Notes: generated by a model from the letters alone, not told the origin. DNA of 64,000 nucleotides from an uncultured Mediterraneibacter sp. (GCA_944377745.1 CALWFV010000002.1:101276-165275), one strand, 5' to 3'. Positions 54,184 through 62,844 are shown, counted from the first letter of the stretch. A program made the numbers and translations.

Positions 54184-54795
54184 TCAGAAAAGATATTTCA
54201 GTGCCTCTTTCAGTATGTCTTCCACAGTCCCGCACTCCGGCGAAGTCTTCTTCACAGCGCGCATGCTCTCCGCGCTGCCGTACCCAAGAGCCACAAGGGC
54301 CTGCACCGCCTCCGCCTGCATGCCGCTGTCCGTGGAGGCGGATTCAATACGGGGGTTCTCATCACCATGGGCTGCATGTTCCAGCACATCCTCAATTTTC
54401 ATCTTATCCTTCAGTTCCAGAATCAGCTTCTCCGCTGTCTTTTTCCCGATCCCAGGCGCCGCGGAGATCGCTTTCGCGTCGCCCGACAGAACCGCAAAAC
54501 GCAGTTCATCCGGAGACAGGCAGGAAAGGATGTTGAGGCCGCCCTTCGGTCCGATCCCGCTCACTCCGATCAGGAGCCGGAAAACTTCCAGATCCTCTCT
54601 TGTCAGAAATCCGAACAGCTGCAGTGCGTCTTCCTTCACATTGAGATAAGTATATATCTTCACTTCGTTTCCCGGCTGGGGCAGCAGACTCAGCGCCTGT
54701 CCTGACATGAAGATGCCGTATCCCACGCCTCCCACGTCAACTACCGCCTTGTCCTCTTCTACCACTGCCAGTTCCCCTCGTATAAATGATATCAT
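54184..54795 (-). CDS. ruvA: Holliday junction branch migration protein RuvA
   Basis: RuvA binds the four-way junction and loads RuvB. The 203-residue protein has the OB-fold N-terminus (MISFIRGELAVVEEDKAVVDVGGVGYGIFMS), two helix-hairpin-helix motifs (LLIGVSGIGPKGGLNILS, SAAPGIGKKTAEKLILEL) and the C-terminal RuvB-binding domain (AVQALVALGYGSAESMRAV). Full length. The ATG follows GAAAGAGGAAAAC. Confidence 0.98.
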   Translation of the reverse strand: MISFIRGELAVVEEDKAVVDVGGVGYGIFMSGQALSLLPQPGNEVKIYTYLNVKEDALQLFGFLTREDLEVFRLLIGVSGIGPKGGLNILSCLSPDELRFAVLSGDAKAISAAPGIGKKTAEKLILELKDKMKIEDVLEHAAHGDENPRIESASTDSGMQAEAVQALVALGYGSAESMRAVKKTSPECGTVEDILKEALKYLF

Positions 54796-54841
54796 TGTTT
54801 TCCTCTTTCTCTTTTCTTTGTCTATATATCCTGTACAGATC

Positions 54842-55342
54842 TTATTTCATCGCGAGATCGATCTGCCGGATCCGTTTCAGCACTTCTCCTGATATTATTC
54901 CGATCAGAAATCCTGTCAGGACTCCCGCGATCAGCAGCACCGGAAGATAGTATCCCACCTGGTAAGTCTCCACAGCGATCATAGCAACAAGCAGCTGCCC
55001 GATGTTATGGCTCACGCCGCCTCCAATGCTCACTCCAACCACGCTGAAAGACTCCCGTCTCTTCAGCAGTGCCATCGCAGCAAGGCTCAGCACTCCTCCT
55101 GCCAGACTGTACAGGATGCTGAACATATTTCCAAAAATAAATCCGGCCAGCATGATTCTGACAACGGACAGGAGCAGTGCCTCCCTCCAGTCCGTCTTAT
55201 AAAGCACGATCAGGATGATAAGATTCGCCAGTCCCAGTTTCACTCCCGGAACACCAAAACTGATCGGGATCAGTATCTCCACATAGCTCAGGATCAACGC
55301 CAGCGCTGTAAATACACCAAAATAAGCCGCTCTGTTCTTCAA
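54842..55342 (-). CDS. Gx transporter family membrane protein (heptaprenyl diphosphate synthase component I-like)
   Basis: The 166-residue protein has about five membrane helices and family segments VPGVKLGLANLIILIVL, RIMLAGFIFGNMFSILYSLAGGVLSL and VGVSIGGGVSHNIGQLLVA. Members are often called heptaprenyl diphosphate synthase component I, though a transport or ECF-like S-component role is more likely from the fold. It sits beside a NusG-II-like gene and the rnf/apbE genes, a recurring grouping. The start is a TTG at 55342 behind AAGAGGAGA. Confidence 0.87.
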   Translation of the reverse strand: MKNRAAYFGVFTALALILSYVEILIPISFGVPGVKLGLANLIILIVLYKTDWREALLLSVVRIMLAGFIFGNMFSILYSLAGGVLSLAAMALLKRRESFSVVGVSIGGGVSHNIGQLLVAMIAVETYQVGYYLPVLLIAGVLTGFLIGIISGEVLKRIRQIDLAMK

Positions 55343-55353
55343 CTTTTCTCCTC

Positions 55354-55710
55354 TTACCGGACCACGCCGTCCAGTTCTGCCTCCTCACCGCTCACCACAG
55401 ATACAACGACCTGATTGGGGAGGCAGATGATGCTCTCCCCCACCCGGGATACCGCTCTGTGCTCAACGCAGATCTGATCCGGGCAGTCTGCCCATTCCAT
55501 CCTGGCTGTTCCGTTTTCAATGACGAGGCGGTTTGTTCCATTTATATCTACAGTCTGATCTTCTGACAAACTGTATGTTCCAAATACCCCACCGTCCACG
55601 CTGACAGACACTTCTCCTGATCCGCTGTTTCCTCTCGTGAACTGGAACAGCAGGATCACGGCAGCAATCACAACAATGACCACGGCAAGGATCCAGTCAT
55701 TTTTCTTCAT
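55354..55710 (-). CDS. NusG domain II-containing protein (membrane-anchored)
   Basis: The 118-residue protein has an N-terminal membrane anchor (about 6-22, ILAVVIVVIAAVILLFQF) and an outside beta-rich domain (about 33-110) with the conserved DCPDQICVEH. Such genes often lie beside Rnf and ApbE genes, which suggests a role in redox or membrane-protein assembly; no activity is known. A longer frame begins at 55761, but AGAGGTAACGGT precedes the ATG at 55710. Confidence 0.87.
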   Translation of the reverse strand: MKKNDWILAVVIVVIAAVILLFQFTRGNSGSGEVSVSVDGGVFGTYSLSEDQTVDINGTNRLVIENGTARMEWADCPDQICVEHRAVSRVGESIICLPNQVVVSVVSGEEAELDGVVR

Positions 55711-55773
55711 ACCGTTACCTCTTTCGTCCAATATCATAGCACAGAGGAATCCAGAATGCAACCAAACGTTCGA

Positions 55774-55802
55774 TTGTACATCCCGGACAAAACAGGTATA
55801 AT
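55774..55802 (+). promoter_or_regulatory. Promoter of apbE
   Basis: TTGTAC (55774-55779), 17 bases, TATAAT (55797-55802), about 65 bases upstream of the apbE start codon. Confidence 0.75.
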
Positions 55803-55868
55803 AGTCCGTGGAATCAAAAAAGTATTACTTTTGTGCCGCAGCAAATGCGGTGCGGAATGGAGATTTCT

Positions 55869-56870
55869 ATGACAATAAAACGAAACACTGCTCTGCCGCT
55901 GCTCCTGGCCGTCGCCACTGTTCTGTCCCTCTCCGGGTGTACAGCGCCTAGGCAGAGCGAATCACTCAGCATGACAGGCATGTACTTTGACACCGTAGTT
56001 ACCGTCGAAGCATGGGGCACGTCAAGAAAAGTTCTCGACCACTGTGAGGAACTCTGTGATCACTATGAGAGTCTGTTCAGCCGCACCCTTGCGGACAGTG
56101 AGATATCAAAGATCAATGCATCGGAAGGACAACCGGTCACAGTATCGGACGAAACAGCGGAACTGATCCGCCTCGGACTGGAGTACGGGGATATCTCTGA
56201 CGGATATTTTGACATAACCATCGCTTCTGCCAGTGAACTGTGGAATTTCACTGACAATGAGGAAAAAGTCCTGCCGGATTCCGAGGTTCTCTCGGAGGCT
56301 GTGACGCATATCGATTACCGCAATGTCAAAGTAGAGGGAAACACAGTCACCCTGACTGACCCCGAAGCAAAGATCGATCTTGGCGGTATCGCAAAAGGCT
56401 ATATCGCCGACCGCCTGAAAGAATATCTGGAAAGTGAAGGGGTGGAACACGCCCTGATCAATCTTGGCGGAAATATGCTGGCAGTCGGGGAGCGCTATGA
56501 CAACACCCCTTTCCGCGTCGGCCTGCAAAAACCCTTCGAGCCGGACGGGACAACCATCGCTGTTCTGGAAGTGAACGATCAATCCGTGGTGACTTCCGGA
56601 AACTATGAACGCTATTTTGAGAAAGACGGGGGCATTTACCACCATATTCTGGATCCCTCTACAGGATACCCTGTTCAGAATGATCTGTATCAGGTCACCA
56701 TCATCTCCGACAGTTCCGTGGACGGAGACGCCCTGAGCACCACATGCTACGCACTGGGACTGGAAAAAGGGATGGAACTGATTCGGAATCTGGACGGAGT
56801 TGAGGCAGTCTTTGTCACAGATGACTACGAACTGCATCTGTCCAGTGAGGATCTGCCCCTGACGCAGTGA
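55869..56870 (+). CDS. apbE: FAD:protein FMN transferase ApbE
   Basis: ApbE transfers FMN from FAD to a Thr in target proteins outside the membrane. From the ATG at 55869 (behind AATGGAGATTTCT) the protein is 333 residues with a lipoprotein signal peptide (lipobox LSGC, lipidated Cys24). Family residues include GMYFDTVVTVEAWG, AKIDLGGIAKGYIADRLKEYL, LINLGGNMLAVG and DPSTGYPVQNDLYQVTIIS, with the magnesium-binding Asp in SVDGDALSTTCYALG. The convergent rnf operon encodes RnfD and RnfG, both with the target motif, so they are probable substrates. Confidence 0.96.
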   Translation: MTIKRNTALPLLLAVATVLSLSGCTAPRQSESLSMTGMYFDTVVTVEAWGTSRKVLDHCEELCDHYESLFSRTLADSEISKINASEGQPVTVSDETAELIRLGLEYGDISDGYFDITIASASELWNFTDNEEKVLPDSEVLSEAVTHIDYRNVKVEGNTVTLTDPEAKIDLGGIAKGYIADRLKEYLESEGVEHALINLGGNMLAVGERYDNTPFRVGLQKPFEPDGTTIAVLEVNDQSVVTSGNYERYFEKDGGIYHHILDPSTGYPVQNDLYQVTIISDSSVDGDALSTTCYALGLEKGMELIRNLDGVEAVFVTDDYELHLSSEDLPLTQ

Positions 56871-56893
56871 GATCCCTGTCGTTTGGATATAGC

Positions 56894-56949
56894 GTCCGCC
56901 GGAGACATCCATTATCTGCGGGCACACTCTCGCTCGGAAACCAATGCAA
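56894..56949 (+). repeat. Diverged 56-base repeat, left copy
   Basis: Aligned without gaps to the reverse complement of 57569-57624 it matches at 46 of 56 positions by my count; the outer 11 bases (GTCCGCCGGAG) and CGCTCGGAAA are identical. It lies 24 bases after the apbE stop codon. Confidence 0.75.
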
Positions 56950-57057
56950 AGAACCGGACTGAATATAGTCCGAAAACAGCGGAATTTGATTTTATAAGAC
57001 ACTTTCGGAGAAATGCCGTGAACGGCCCGGTTCCGTTCCGAAATCCTTGAAATACTA

Positions 57058-57159
57058 AGAACTCTGTGAATCGGCTAAATACAGATCATGCAATGGCGCA
57101 ACTCGCCTTCGGCTCAGACAATCACCATTGCATGATCTAACGCCGTCTCACAGAGTTCT
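57058..57159. repeat. 102-base nested palindrome
   Basis: Two perfect inverted repeats are nested: AGAACTCTGTGA (57058-57069) with TCACAGAGTTCT (57148-57159), and AGATCATGCAATGG (57083-57096) with CCATTGCATGATCT (57125-57138). Total paired length is 26 base pairs, far above chance. Confidence 0.85.
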
Positions 57160-57277
57160 AATTATTTCTACGGATTTCTTCAAAGTCACCCGTTCCATCC
57201 ACGACACTTCCCCGAATCGTTTTCAGATCGTCTTCCGCCGTTTTCTGGTTTATTCAGCCCGTCGGCTCATCCGGCAG

Positions 57278-57314
57278 TTCAGGGTCACGCCGCGAGCGGC
57301 GCTGCCTCCCTGAA
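57278..57314. repeat. Nested GC-rich hairpin
   Basis: TTCAGGG (57278-57284) pairs with CCCTGAA (57308-57314), enclosing CGCCGC-GA-GCGGCG (57288-57301). Confidence 0.7.
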
Positions 57315-57344
57315 ACCGTAGAAGAGAAGATTAAATTTGTGCGT

Positions 57345-57409
57345 AAAAAAGGGGAGCGTTTCCGACTGTTACAGATAATCTGTTCAGCCGGGAACGCTCC
57401 CTATTTTTC
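57345..57409. terminator. Probable bidirectional terminator between apbE and rnfB
   Basis: GGGAGCGTT (57352-57360) pairs with AACGCTCCC (57393-57401), with an inner ACAGA/TCTGT hairpin. A's precede the stem (57345-57350) and T's follow it, so both convergent operons could end here. Confidence 0.75.
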
Positions 57410-57490
57410 TGAACGCGTAGGGGAAGGCAGCACCAAAGGCGCGCACCCTTCCCCCAACTCGCCAACTCTTACCGGCAGGGAAAAGCCCAG

Positions 57491-57619
57491 CCGGAAGTAT
57501 ATGTTGTCTAAGGACCGTTAAAACAATGCCGGCACTTAGAGCGCGTCCTTTGCGCTCTTATGTGTCCGTTGCATTGTTTTCCGAGCGAAAGCGTGTCCGA
57601 AGACAATATATACCTCCGG
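57491..57619. repeat. 129-base three-level nested hairpin next to rnfB
   Basis: A 19-base arm (57491-57509) pairs with 57601-57619 at 17 positions; inside, AAAACAATGC (57520-57529) pairs with GCATTGTTTT (57571-57580), and inside that AGAGCGC (57538-57544) with GCGCTCT (57552-57558). The GGGGAAGG/CCTTCCCC hairpin (57420-57427, 57447-57454) lies just to its left. Confidence 0.8.
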
Positions 57620-57624
57620 CGGAC
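57569..57624 (-). repeat. Diverged 56-base repeat, right copy
   Basis: Inverted partner of 56894-56949. It forms the right half of the nested hairpin at 57491-57619 and stops three bases short of the rnfB stop codon. Confidence 0.75.
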
Positions 57625-57627
57625 TTT

Positions 57628-58428
57628 CTACCCCTGCATCATAATGATCTTCCTCGGGCATTTCTCAGCGCACAAACCGCAGTTCGTACATTTGTCCGCA
57701 TCGATATGGGCCAGGAAATTGTTTACAGTGATGGCGCCCGCCTCGCAGTTCTTCTCGCACAGACGGCAGCCGATACATCCCACTTCGCAGACTGACATGA
57801 GCGCCTTCCCTTTTTCATGGGAACTGCACTGCACAAATGTCTTCTGTTTGTAAGGAATCAGTTCGATCAGATGCTTCGGACATGCGGCGACGCATTTGCC
57901 GCAGGCTTTGCAGGCTTCTTTGTCTACCACAGCAATCCCGTCCACGATATGGATCGCGTCAAAGGGACATGCCTTCACACAGGATCCGTATCCAAGGCAT
58001 CCATAATCGCACCCTTTCGCACCGCCGTCCTGCATCTGGCTTGCCATGACGCAGTCCTTGATCCCGTAATATTCATATTCTGTCTTTGCCTTCTCACAGG
58101 TACCGCCGCATTTAACAAACGCAACCTTTTTCTCCTGCGCTCCCGCGTCCACGCCCATGATCTTTCCGATCTTATCGGCAACTGGTGCGCCTCCTACAGG
58201 ACATCCGCTTACCTCAGCCTCGCCTGCTACAATGGCAGCAGCAAGACCGGAACATCCGGCATATCCGCATCCTCCGCAGTTGTTTCCGGGAAGGACTTCC
58301 AGGATCGCTTCCTCTCTCTCATCCACCTCTACAGCAAATTTTTTCCCTGCAATTCCAAGGAAGACGCCGATAAAAAGTCCTGTGCCGCCGACAACAACAG
58401 CAGCCAAAATAATTCCGGTAATACTCAT
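57628..58428 (-). CDS. rnfB: Rnf complex subunit RnfB
   Basis: RnfB takes electrons from ferredoxin into the ion-pumping Rnf complex. The 266-residue protein has an N-terminal membrane helix (about 7-28), an Fe-S cluster with Cys51, Cys54, Cys59 and Cys76 (NNCGGCGYAGCSG) and a C-terminal ferredoxin-rich part with repeated C-x2-C-x2-C-x3-C patterns (CKACGKCVAACP, CIGCRLCEKNCE, CTNCGLCAEKCP) plus CLGYGSCVKACP. It ends the operon order rnfC-D-G-E-A-B. The ATG follows ATAGGAGGACAG. Confidence 0.97.
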   Translation of the reverse strand: MSITGIILAAVVVGGTGLFIGVFLGIAGKKFAVEVDEREEAILEVLPGNNCGGCGYAGCSGLAAAIVAGEAEVSGCPVGGAPVADKIGKIMGVDAGAQEKKVAFVKCGGTCEKAKTEYEYYGIKDCVMASQMQDGGAKGCDYGCLGYGSCVKACPFDAIHIVDGIAVVDKEACKACGKCVAACPKHLIELIPYKQKTFVQCSSHEKGKALMSVCEVGCIGCRLCEKNCEAGAITVNNFLAHIDADKCTNCGLCAEKCPRKIIMMQG

Positions 58429-58441
58429 ATCTTCTGTCCTC

Positions 58442-59044
58442 CTATATCAAACCTGAGAATCCAAAGAACGCGATCGCCATCAGACCTGCAGTCACAAGCA
58501 CGATCGGTGTTCCCTGGAATGATTCTGTAATGTCATTGTGTTCGATCTTCTCACGAATCCCGGCCATCAGGACGATGGATACAAGGAATCCCGCAGCAGT
58601 GGCAAATCCATTGACAACGCCTGTCAGGATATTGTATCCTTCCTGAACGTTTGTCAGAGCCACACCGAGCACCGCACAGTTCGTTGTGATCAGCGGAAGG
58701 TAAACTCCCAGCGCATTATACAGAGAGGGCATGGCCTTTTTGAGCACCATTTCCACAAACTGCACCAGCGCGGCGATCACAAGGATAAAAACGATCGTGT
58801 TCAGATACTCCAGTTCGCCGCCCATGATATTCGGGTTGCCGAGTATGAATTTGTAGATCAGACCGGTAACGAAAGATGCGATCGTGATAACGAATACCAC
58901 GGCACTCCCCATTCCGGCAGCCGTCTTTACATTTTTCGATACTCCAAGGAACGGGCAGATCCCGAGGAACTGGCTGAGCACGACATTATTTACGAACGCG
59001 GAACCGACCGCGATCAGCAACAGATTCTGTATTTGTTCTCCCAT
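58442..59044 (-). CDS. rnfA: Rnf complex subunit RnfA
   Basis: RnfA is a membrane subunit that, with RnfE, forms the pseudo-symmetric core and holds an iron-sulfur centre. The 200-residue protein has six membrane helices and the conserved NNVVLSQFLGICPFLGVS (about 19-36) and TTNCAVLGVAL (about 107-117), each with one key Cys. Length is standard. It precedes rnfB by 13 bases; the ATG follows TAGGAGGGG. Confidence 0.97.
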   Translation of the reverse strand: MGEQIQNLLLIAVGSAFVNNVVLSQFLGICPFLGVSKNVKTAAGMGSAVVFVITIASFVTGLIYKFILGNPNIMGGELEYLNTIVFILVIAALVQFVEMVLKKAMPSLYNALGVYLPLITTNCAVLGVALTNVQEGYNILTGVVNGFATAAGFLVSIVLMAGIREKIEHNDITESFQGTPIVLVTAGLMAIAFFGFSGLI

Positions 59045-59056
59045 ATCAGTCCCCTC

Positions 59057-59779
59057 CTATTCCTTTTCATTCTTTTTTTCTTCTGTGACGTCAAGGAACA
59101 TATGTCCGCTGCACGCCCCGCGGTTTCCGCAGGAAGCACATCCCTCGCCGCATCCAGCAGTCTCCGGAACCTTTTTGCCCTTATTTGCAAGATTTCTCTT
59201 GATCTTATTCTGGAGCGCCACAAGACAGGCCAGTACGAAGAACGCACCGGGTGCAAGGATAAAGATCGTAATCGGAACATAAGAATCCGGAAGGATCTGG
59301 AACCCGAAAACCATTCCGGAACCGATCAGTTCACGGACAATACCGATGCAGGTAAGGCCGAGCGTAAATCCAAGCCCCATTCCGATTCCGTCGAAAATAG
59401 ACGGCAGGACCGGATTTTTCGATGCATAGCTCTCTGCACGACCGAGAATGATACAGTTTACAACAATCAGAGGAATATACAGTCCCAGAGAGTCATAAAG
59501 GCTCGGGACAAATCCCTCGAGAAGGAAATCCACGATCGTCACGAAGGATGCAACGACCACGATAAACGCCGGCATCCTGACGGAATCCGGGATGATCTTT
59601 CTCAGCATGGAGATCAGCATGTTTGACATTACAAGTACGGCCGTCGTGGATAGTCCCATACCGATTCCGTTGATAGCAGACGTCGTGACCGCAAGTGTGG
59701 GACACATACCGAGCATCAGAACGAAGGTCGGATTCTCTTTGACAAGGCCGTTGAATATTCTTTCTGTACACTTATTCAT
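59057..59779 (-). CDS. rnfE: Rnf complex subunit RnfE
   Basis: RnfE is homologous to RnfA and pairs with it. The 240-residue protein has six membrane helices and the conserved NPTFVLMLGMCPTLAVTTSA and IPLIVVNCIILGRAESYA, each with a Cys. A Cys-rich C-terminal extension (ETAGCGEGCASCGNRGACSG) is unusual in its density of Cys and may bind a metal or iron-sulfur centre. A GTG at 59785 is in frame, but GGAGG is well spaced for the ATG at 59779. It overlaps rnfG by eight bases. Confidence 0.96.
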   Translation of the reverse strand: MNKCTERIFNGLVKENPTFVLMLGMCPTLAVTTSAINGIGMGLSTTAVLVMSNMLISMLRKIIPDSVRMPAFIVVVASFVTIVDFLLEGFVPSLYDSLGLYIPLIVVNCIILGRAESYASKNPVLPSIFDGIGMGLGFTLGLTCIGIVRELIGSGMVFGFQILPDSYVPITIFILAPGAFFVLACLVALQNKIKRNLANKGKKVPETAGCGEGCASCGNRGACSGHMFLDVTEEKKNEKE

Positions 59780-60386
59780 TGACACCGCCTCCTAACTCAT
59801 TCTGAAAATATACCAGTGCGGAATCCACCGCATTTGTCACTGCGTTGGTGGTGATCGTCGCGCCGCTGATGGCGTCGATCTTGTCATCGCCGCTCTCACC
59901 TGATTTTGTATAAGAAAACTTTTCTACGTTTTTATCCTTAAACTGATCCTTGAACTCGGCTTCATCCGCCTTCATGCCAAGGCCTGCCGTCTCACTGATG
60001 GAGAGCATCTCGATTCCCTTTACAGTTCCATCACTGGCAATACCGACGGAAACCTCCAGATCGCCATCGTAGGCTTCATGGGACATGACATTGATAACAT
60101 ATCCCACCGTCTCGCCGCTGTCGTCAACCCCCTCTGCCACTTCTGTGATCTCGTCGGAGGTGTAGCCGTTCTCCTGAAGAAGAGACAGCGCACCTGTTGC
60201 GTCAAAATCTTCCATTGTCTCAAATGAAGACGCATCAGAGAGCACCGCGCGGAACGCCTCCTGCTTTGTATTCTCCTGCGCCGCCGCGATAGGATCTTTC
60301 GTGATGCCATAGACAACTCCGAGGAGAAGTCCCGATACTACAGTGATCACTGTGAGGATCAATGTGTTTTTTACAATCTTATTCAT
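59772..60386 (-). CDS. rnfG: Rnf complex subunit RnfG (FMN-binding)
   Basis: RnfG carries a covalent FMN on the outer side of the membrane. From the ATG at 60386 (behind AGGAGGAGAGAAGT) the protein is 204 residues with one N-terminal membrane helix (about 8-28) and an FMN-binding domain with the flavinylation motif DAISGAT, whose Thr177 is the expected attachment site for ApbE. The long upstream frame to 60626 lies inside rnfD and is rejected. It overlaps rnfD by one base (TAATG). Confidence 0.97.
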   Translation of the reverse strand: MNKIVKNTLILTVITVVSGLLLGVVYGITKDPIAAAQENTKQEAFRAVLSDASSFETMEDFDATGALSLLQENGYTSDEITEVAEGVDDSGETVGYVINVMSHEAYDGDLEVSVGIASDGTVKGIEMLSISETAGLGMKADEAEFKDQFKDKNVEKFSYTKSGESGDDKIDAISGATITTNAVTNAVDSALVYFQNELGGGVNE

Positions 60387-61318
60387 TACTTCTCTCCTCC
60401 TTTGCCAAATGGTTTCGGAAGGGTAACCTTCTCGATCAGAGGAACAAGAAGGTTGCTGATGATGATCGCATAGGAAACGCCCTCGGCGGAACCTCCGAAA
60501 AGACGGAACAGTCCGGTCAGAAGACCCATACAGACACCATACACGATCCTGCCCTTTGTGGTAATCGGCGAGGTCACATAATCCGTTGCCATAAACCAGG
60601 CGCCCAGCATCAGTCCGCCTCCGCACAGATGCGCGGTAATATACTGAGCGTCCAGTCCGTGTCCGCCGAAGATCACGATAAATACAACAAAAGAGATCAG
60701 GTAGGACGCCGGGATCGTAAGATCGATCACACCCATTAAAAGCAGGAACATCGCTCCGATCATGATAGCGACGACAGAAGTCTCACCGATCGTACCTCGG
60801 ATATTTCCGATCAGCATATCCATTGTATTTACAGCCTCTCCGGCTTTCAGCTCTGCAAGCGGGGTCGCGCCTGTCACTCCGTCATACACGAAATAGGTCA
60901 TATCACTGGTAAAAGAGATCAGGAGGAAACACCTTGCCGCAAGAGCCGGGTTCATGAAATTCTGTCCCAGGCCTCCGAAAAGCTGTTTCACCACCACGAT
61001 CGCGAACACAGATCCCAGAACTCCCATCCACCAGGGAAGTGTGGGAGGAAGGTTCAGCGCAAGGAGAAGTCCCGTAACAACTGCGCTGAAATCATTGATC
61101 GTGATCGGTTTATGCATCAGTTTTTCATATATGTACTCAGTCAGCACCGCGGAAGCCGTCGTAACGACAACCAGGATCCATGCATTTTCATGACGGAAAT
61201 TCCAGATTCCGAAGATCGTTGCAGGAAGAAGGGCGATGACCACCATAAGCATGATGTTGCCGCTCTTGATCCGGTCACGGATATGCGGAGAAGCTGATAC
61301 TTTATAATTCTCGTTCAC
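60386..61318 (-). CDS. rnfD: Rnf complex subunit RnfD (FMN-binding)
   Basis: RnfD is a membrane subunit with a covalent FMN. The 310-residue protein has about eight to nine membrane helices and the flavinylation motif DGVTGAT (D146-T152) just after VYFVY-like residues, followed by PLAELKAGE. Other family segments are NPALAARCFLLISF and GGGLMLGAWFMATDYVTSP. The start is a GTG at 61318 behind AGAGGTGACTG. Standard length. Confidence 0.97.
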   Translation of the reverse strand: MNENYKVSASPHIRDRIKSGNIMLMVVIALLPATIFGIWNFRHENAWILVVVTTASAVLTEYIYEKLMHKPITINDFSAVVTGLLLALNLPPTLPWWMGVLGSVFAIVVVKQLFGGLGQNFMNPALAARCFLLISFTSDMTYFVYDGVTGATPLAELKAGEAVNTMDMLIGNIRGTIGETSVVAIMIGAMFLLLMGVIDLTIPASYLISFVVFIVIFGGHGLDAQYITAHLCGGGLMLGAWFMATDYVTSPITTKGRIVYGVCMGLLTGLFRLFGGSAEGVSYAIIISNLLVPLIEKVTLPKPFGKGGEK

Positions 61319-61334
61319 TTTTCAGTCACCTCTC

Positions 61335-62654
61335 TTATTTTTTCTTCTTATTGGCAAGTGCGATCTTTCTCATTCCGCCGATCGCCTGTTTCAACTGACG
61401 TTTTGCAGGACAGACGTAACTGCAGGAACCGCACTCTACACATTCCAGACCGTTCATAGCGACAAAGGACTCTTCATCCTGACGGTTTGCATAGTCAGCA
61501 AGCCTGGAAGGAATGATCCTGCTCGGGCAGACCTCCACGCACCTTCCGCAGTTGATACATGCCGTCTCCGGACTCCTTGAAACCACATCCTTCTTAAAGG
61601 CAAGAATAGAGGAAGAAGTTTTCGTTACCGGCGCGTCCAGGGTCACCATGGCGAATCCCATCATCGGACCTCCCGAGATCAGTTTCTCAGGTTCCTCCTT
61701 GAAACCTCCTGCCGCCTCGATCAGTTCTCTGTGATTCGTTCCCAGAAGGACCCGGAAATTGCCGGGAGTTTCCACCGCGTCGCCGCTCACGGTAACAACA
61801 CGCTCGGTCAGCGGTCTTCCGTTGATAACCGCATTATGTATCCCGATCAGCGTCTCCACATTATCTACAATGCAGCCCGCATCTGCCGGAAGCATAGATG
61901 AATTGATGGCGCGCTTCGTTACTGCATAGATGAGCTGGCGCTCCGCACCCTGCGGATATTTAGTCATCAGTGCCTTCACATCCATCCTCGGCTCATTGGC
62001 CACAGCCTGATTCAGCCTCTCAATGCAGTCTTTCTTATTGTCTTCCACTGCAAAAATTCCCTTTGCATTTGGAAACAGGGAAAGCACAACTCTCATTCCA
62101 CTGACCAGATCTTCCGTATTCTCCAGCATTCTCCTGTAGTCTGCTGTGATATACGGCTCGCACTCCGCGCAGTTTGCAATGATATAATCAATCTTGTCCG
62201 GTTCCTTCGGTGAAAGCTTCACTCTTGTCGGGAAACCCGCGCCTCCCATACCGACAATTCCCGCGCGTGCGATCATGTCAAGGATCTCCTCTCTGCTCAG
62301 CTCCTCAAGGGGCTTTACAGGATCATACTCAACCTCCTGATATTCTCCGTCATTTTCGATGACAATACACTCGGTTTTTGTTCCCGTGGGGTTAAACCTC
62401 TGTTCCAGTCCCTTCACAGTACCCGATACCGAAGAATAGACCGGAGCAGAGACAAACCCGCCCGCATCGGCGATCATCTGCCCTTTCAGGACATGGTCCC
62501 CTTTCTTCACGACAGGATTGGCCGGAGCCCCTATATGCTGAGAGAGAGGGTAAACCATATCTCCTTTTGGCAAAAGAGGCTTGACTTCCTGGTCTTTCGA
62601 GAAACGTTTTCCATCATCAGGATGGATTCCGCCTTTGAATGTCAAAAGTCCCAT
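61335..62654 (-). CDS. rnfC: Rnf complex subunit RnfC (NADH-binding)
   Basis: RnfC is the NADH/NAD-binding subunit on the cytoplasmic side. The 439-residue protein has an N-terminal RnfC barrel (FKGGIHPDDGKRFSKDQEV; VKKGDHVLKGQMIADAGGFVSAPVYS), the flavin/NAD region with AGIVGMGGAGFPTRVKL (about 125-141) and two 4Fe-4S motifs CINCGRCVEVCP and CVECGSCSYVCP (about 352 and 391). From the ATG at 62654 a GAAAGGAAGAG site is seven bases upstream; the longer frame to 62699 lacks such a site. First gene of the operon. Confidence 0.97.
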   Translation of the reverse strand: MGLLTFKGGIHPDDGKRFSKDQEVKPLLPKGDMVYPLSQHIGAPANPVVKKGDHVLKGQMIADAGGFVSAPVYSSVSGTVKGLEQRFNPTGTKTECIVIENDGEYQEVEYDPVKPLEELSREEILDMIARAGIVGMGGAGFPTRVKLSPKEPDKIDYIIANCAECEPYITADYRRMLENTEDLVSGMRVVLSLFPNAKGIFAVEDNKKDCIERLNQAVANEPRMDVKALMTKYPQGAERQLIYAVTKRAINSSMLPADAGCIVDNVETLIGIHNAVINGRPLTERVVTVSGDAVETPGNFRVLLGTNHRELIEAAGGFKEEPEKLISGGPMMGFAMVTLDAPVTKTSSSILAFKKDVVSRSPETACINCGRCVEVCPSRIIPSRLADYANRQDEESFVAMNGLECVECGSCSYVCPAKRQLKQAIGGMRKIALANKKKK

Positions 62655-62844
62655 TTTTCTCTTCCTTTCTTTCTGCAGCACCTTCGCTTTAATCAGCAAA
62701 AAATGCGCATATTTTTCACAATAAGACTATTTTACTAAAAAAAAGCCTTAAAATCCAGTAATTTGACAATAAAGATTGCACATTTTTGTAAACACCCCGT
62801 TGATTTTTTAACAAAAAATAATACATTTTTTCTTAATAATCGCA

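Larger units (their letters stand above)
56871..57627. other. 757-base non-coding gap between apbE and rnfB, dense in nested hairpins
   Basis: I see no supportable gene: open frames are short, lack ribosome binding sites and look like no protein family. The gap instead holds a diverged inverted repeat at its ends and at least five hairpins listed separately. It separates convergent operons, so a terminator is expected, but the rest is unexplained. Confidence 0.7.

Noticed and set aside
57128-57521. Short open frames in the apbE-rnfB gap
   Set aside because: They lack ribosome binding sites, run through hairpins and look like no protein; non-coding is more likely.
60387-60626. N-terminal extension of RnfG
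   Set aside because: It lies inside rnfD, contains no RnfG features, and the ATG at 60386 has a strong ribosome binding site and a following membrane helix.
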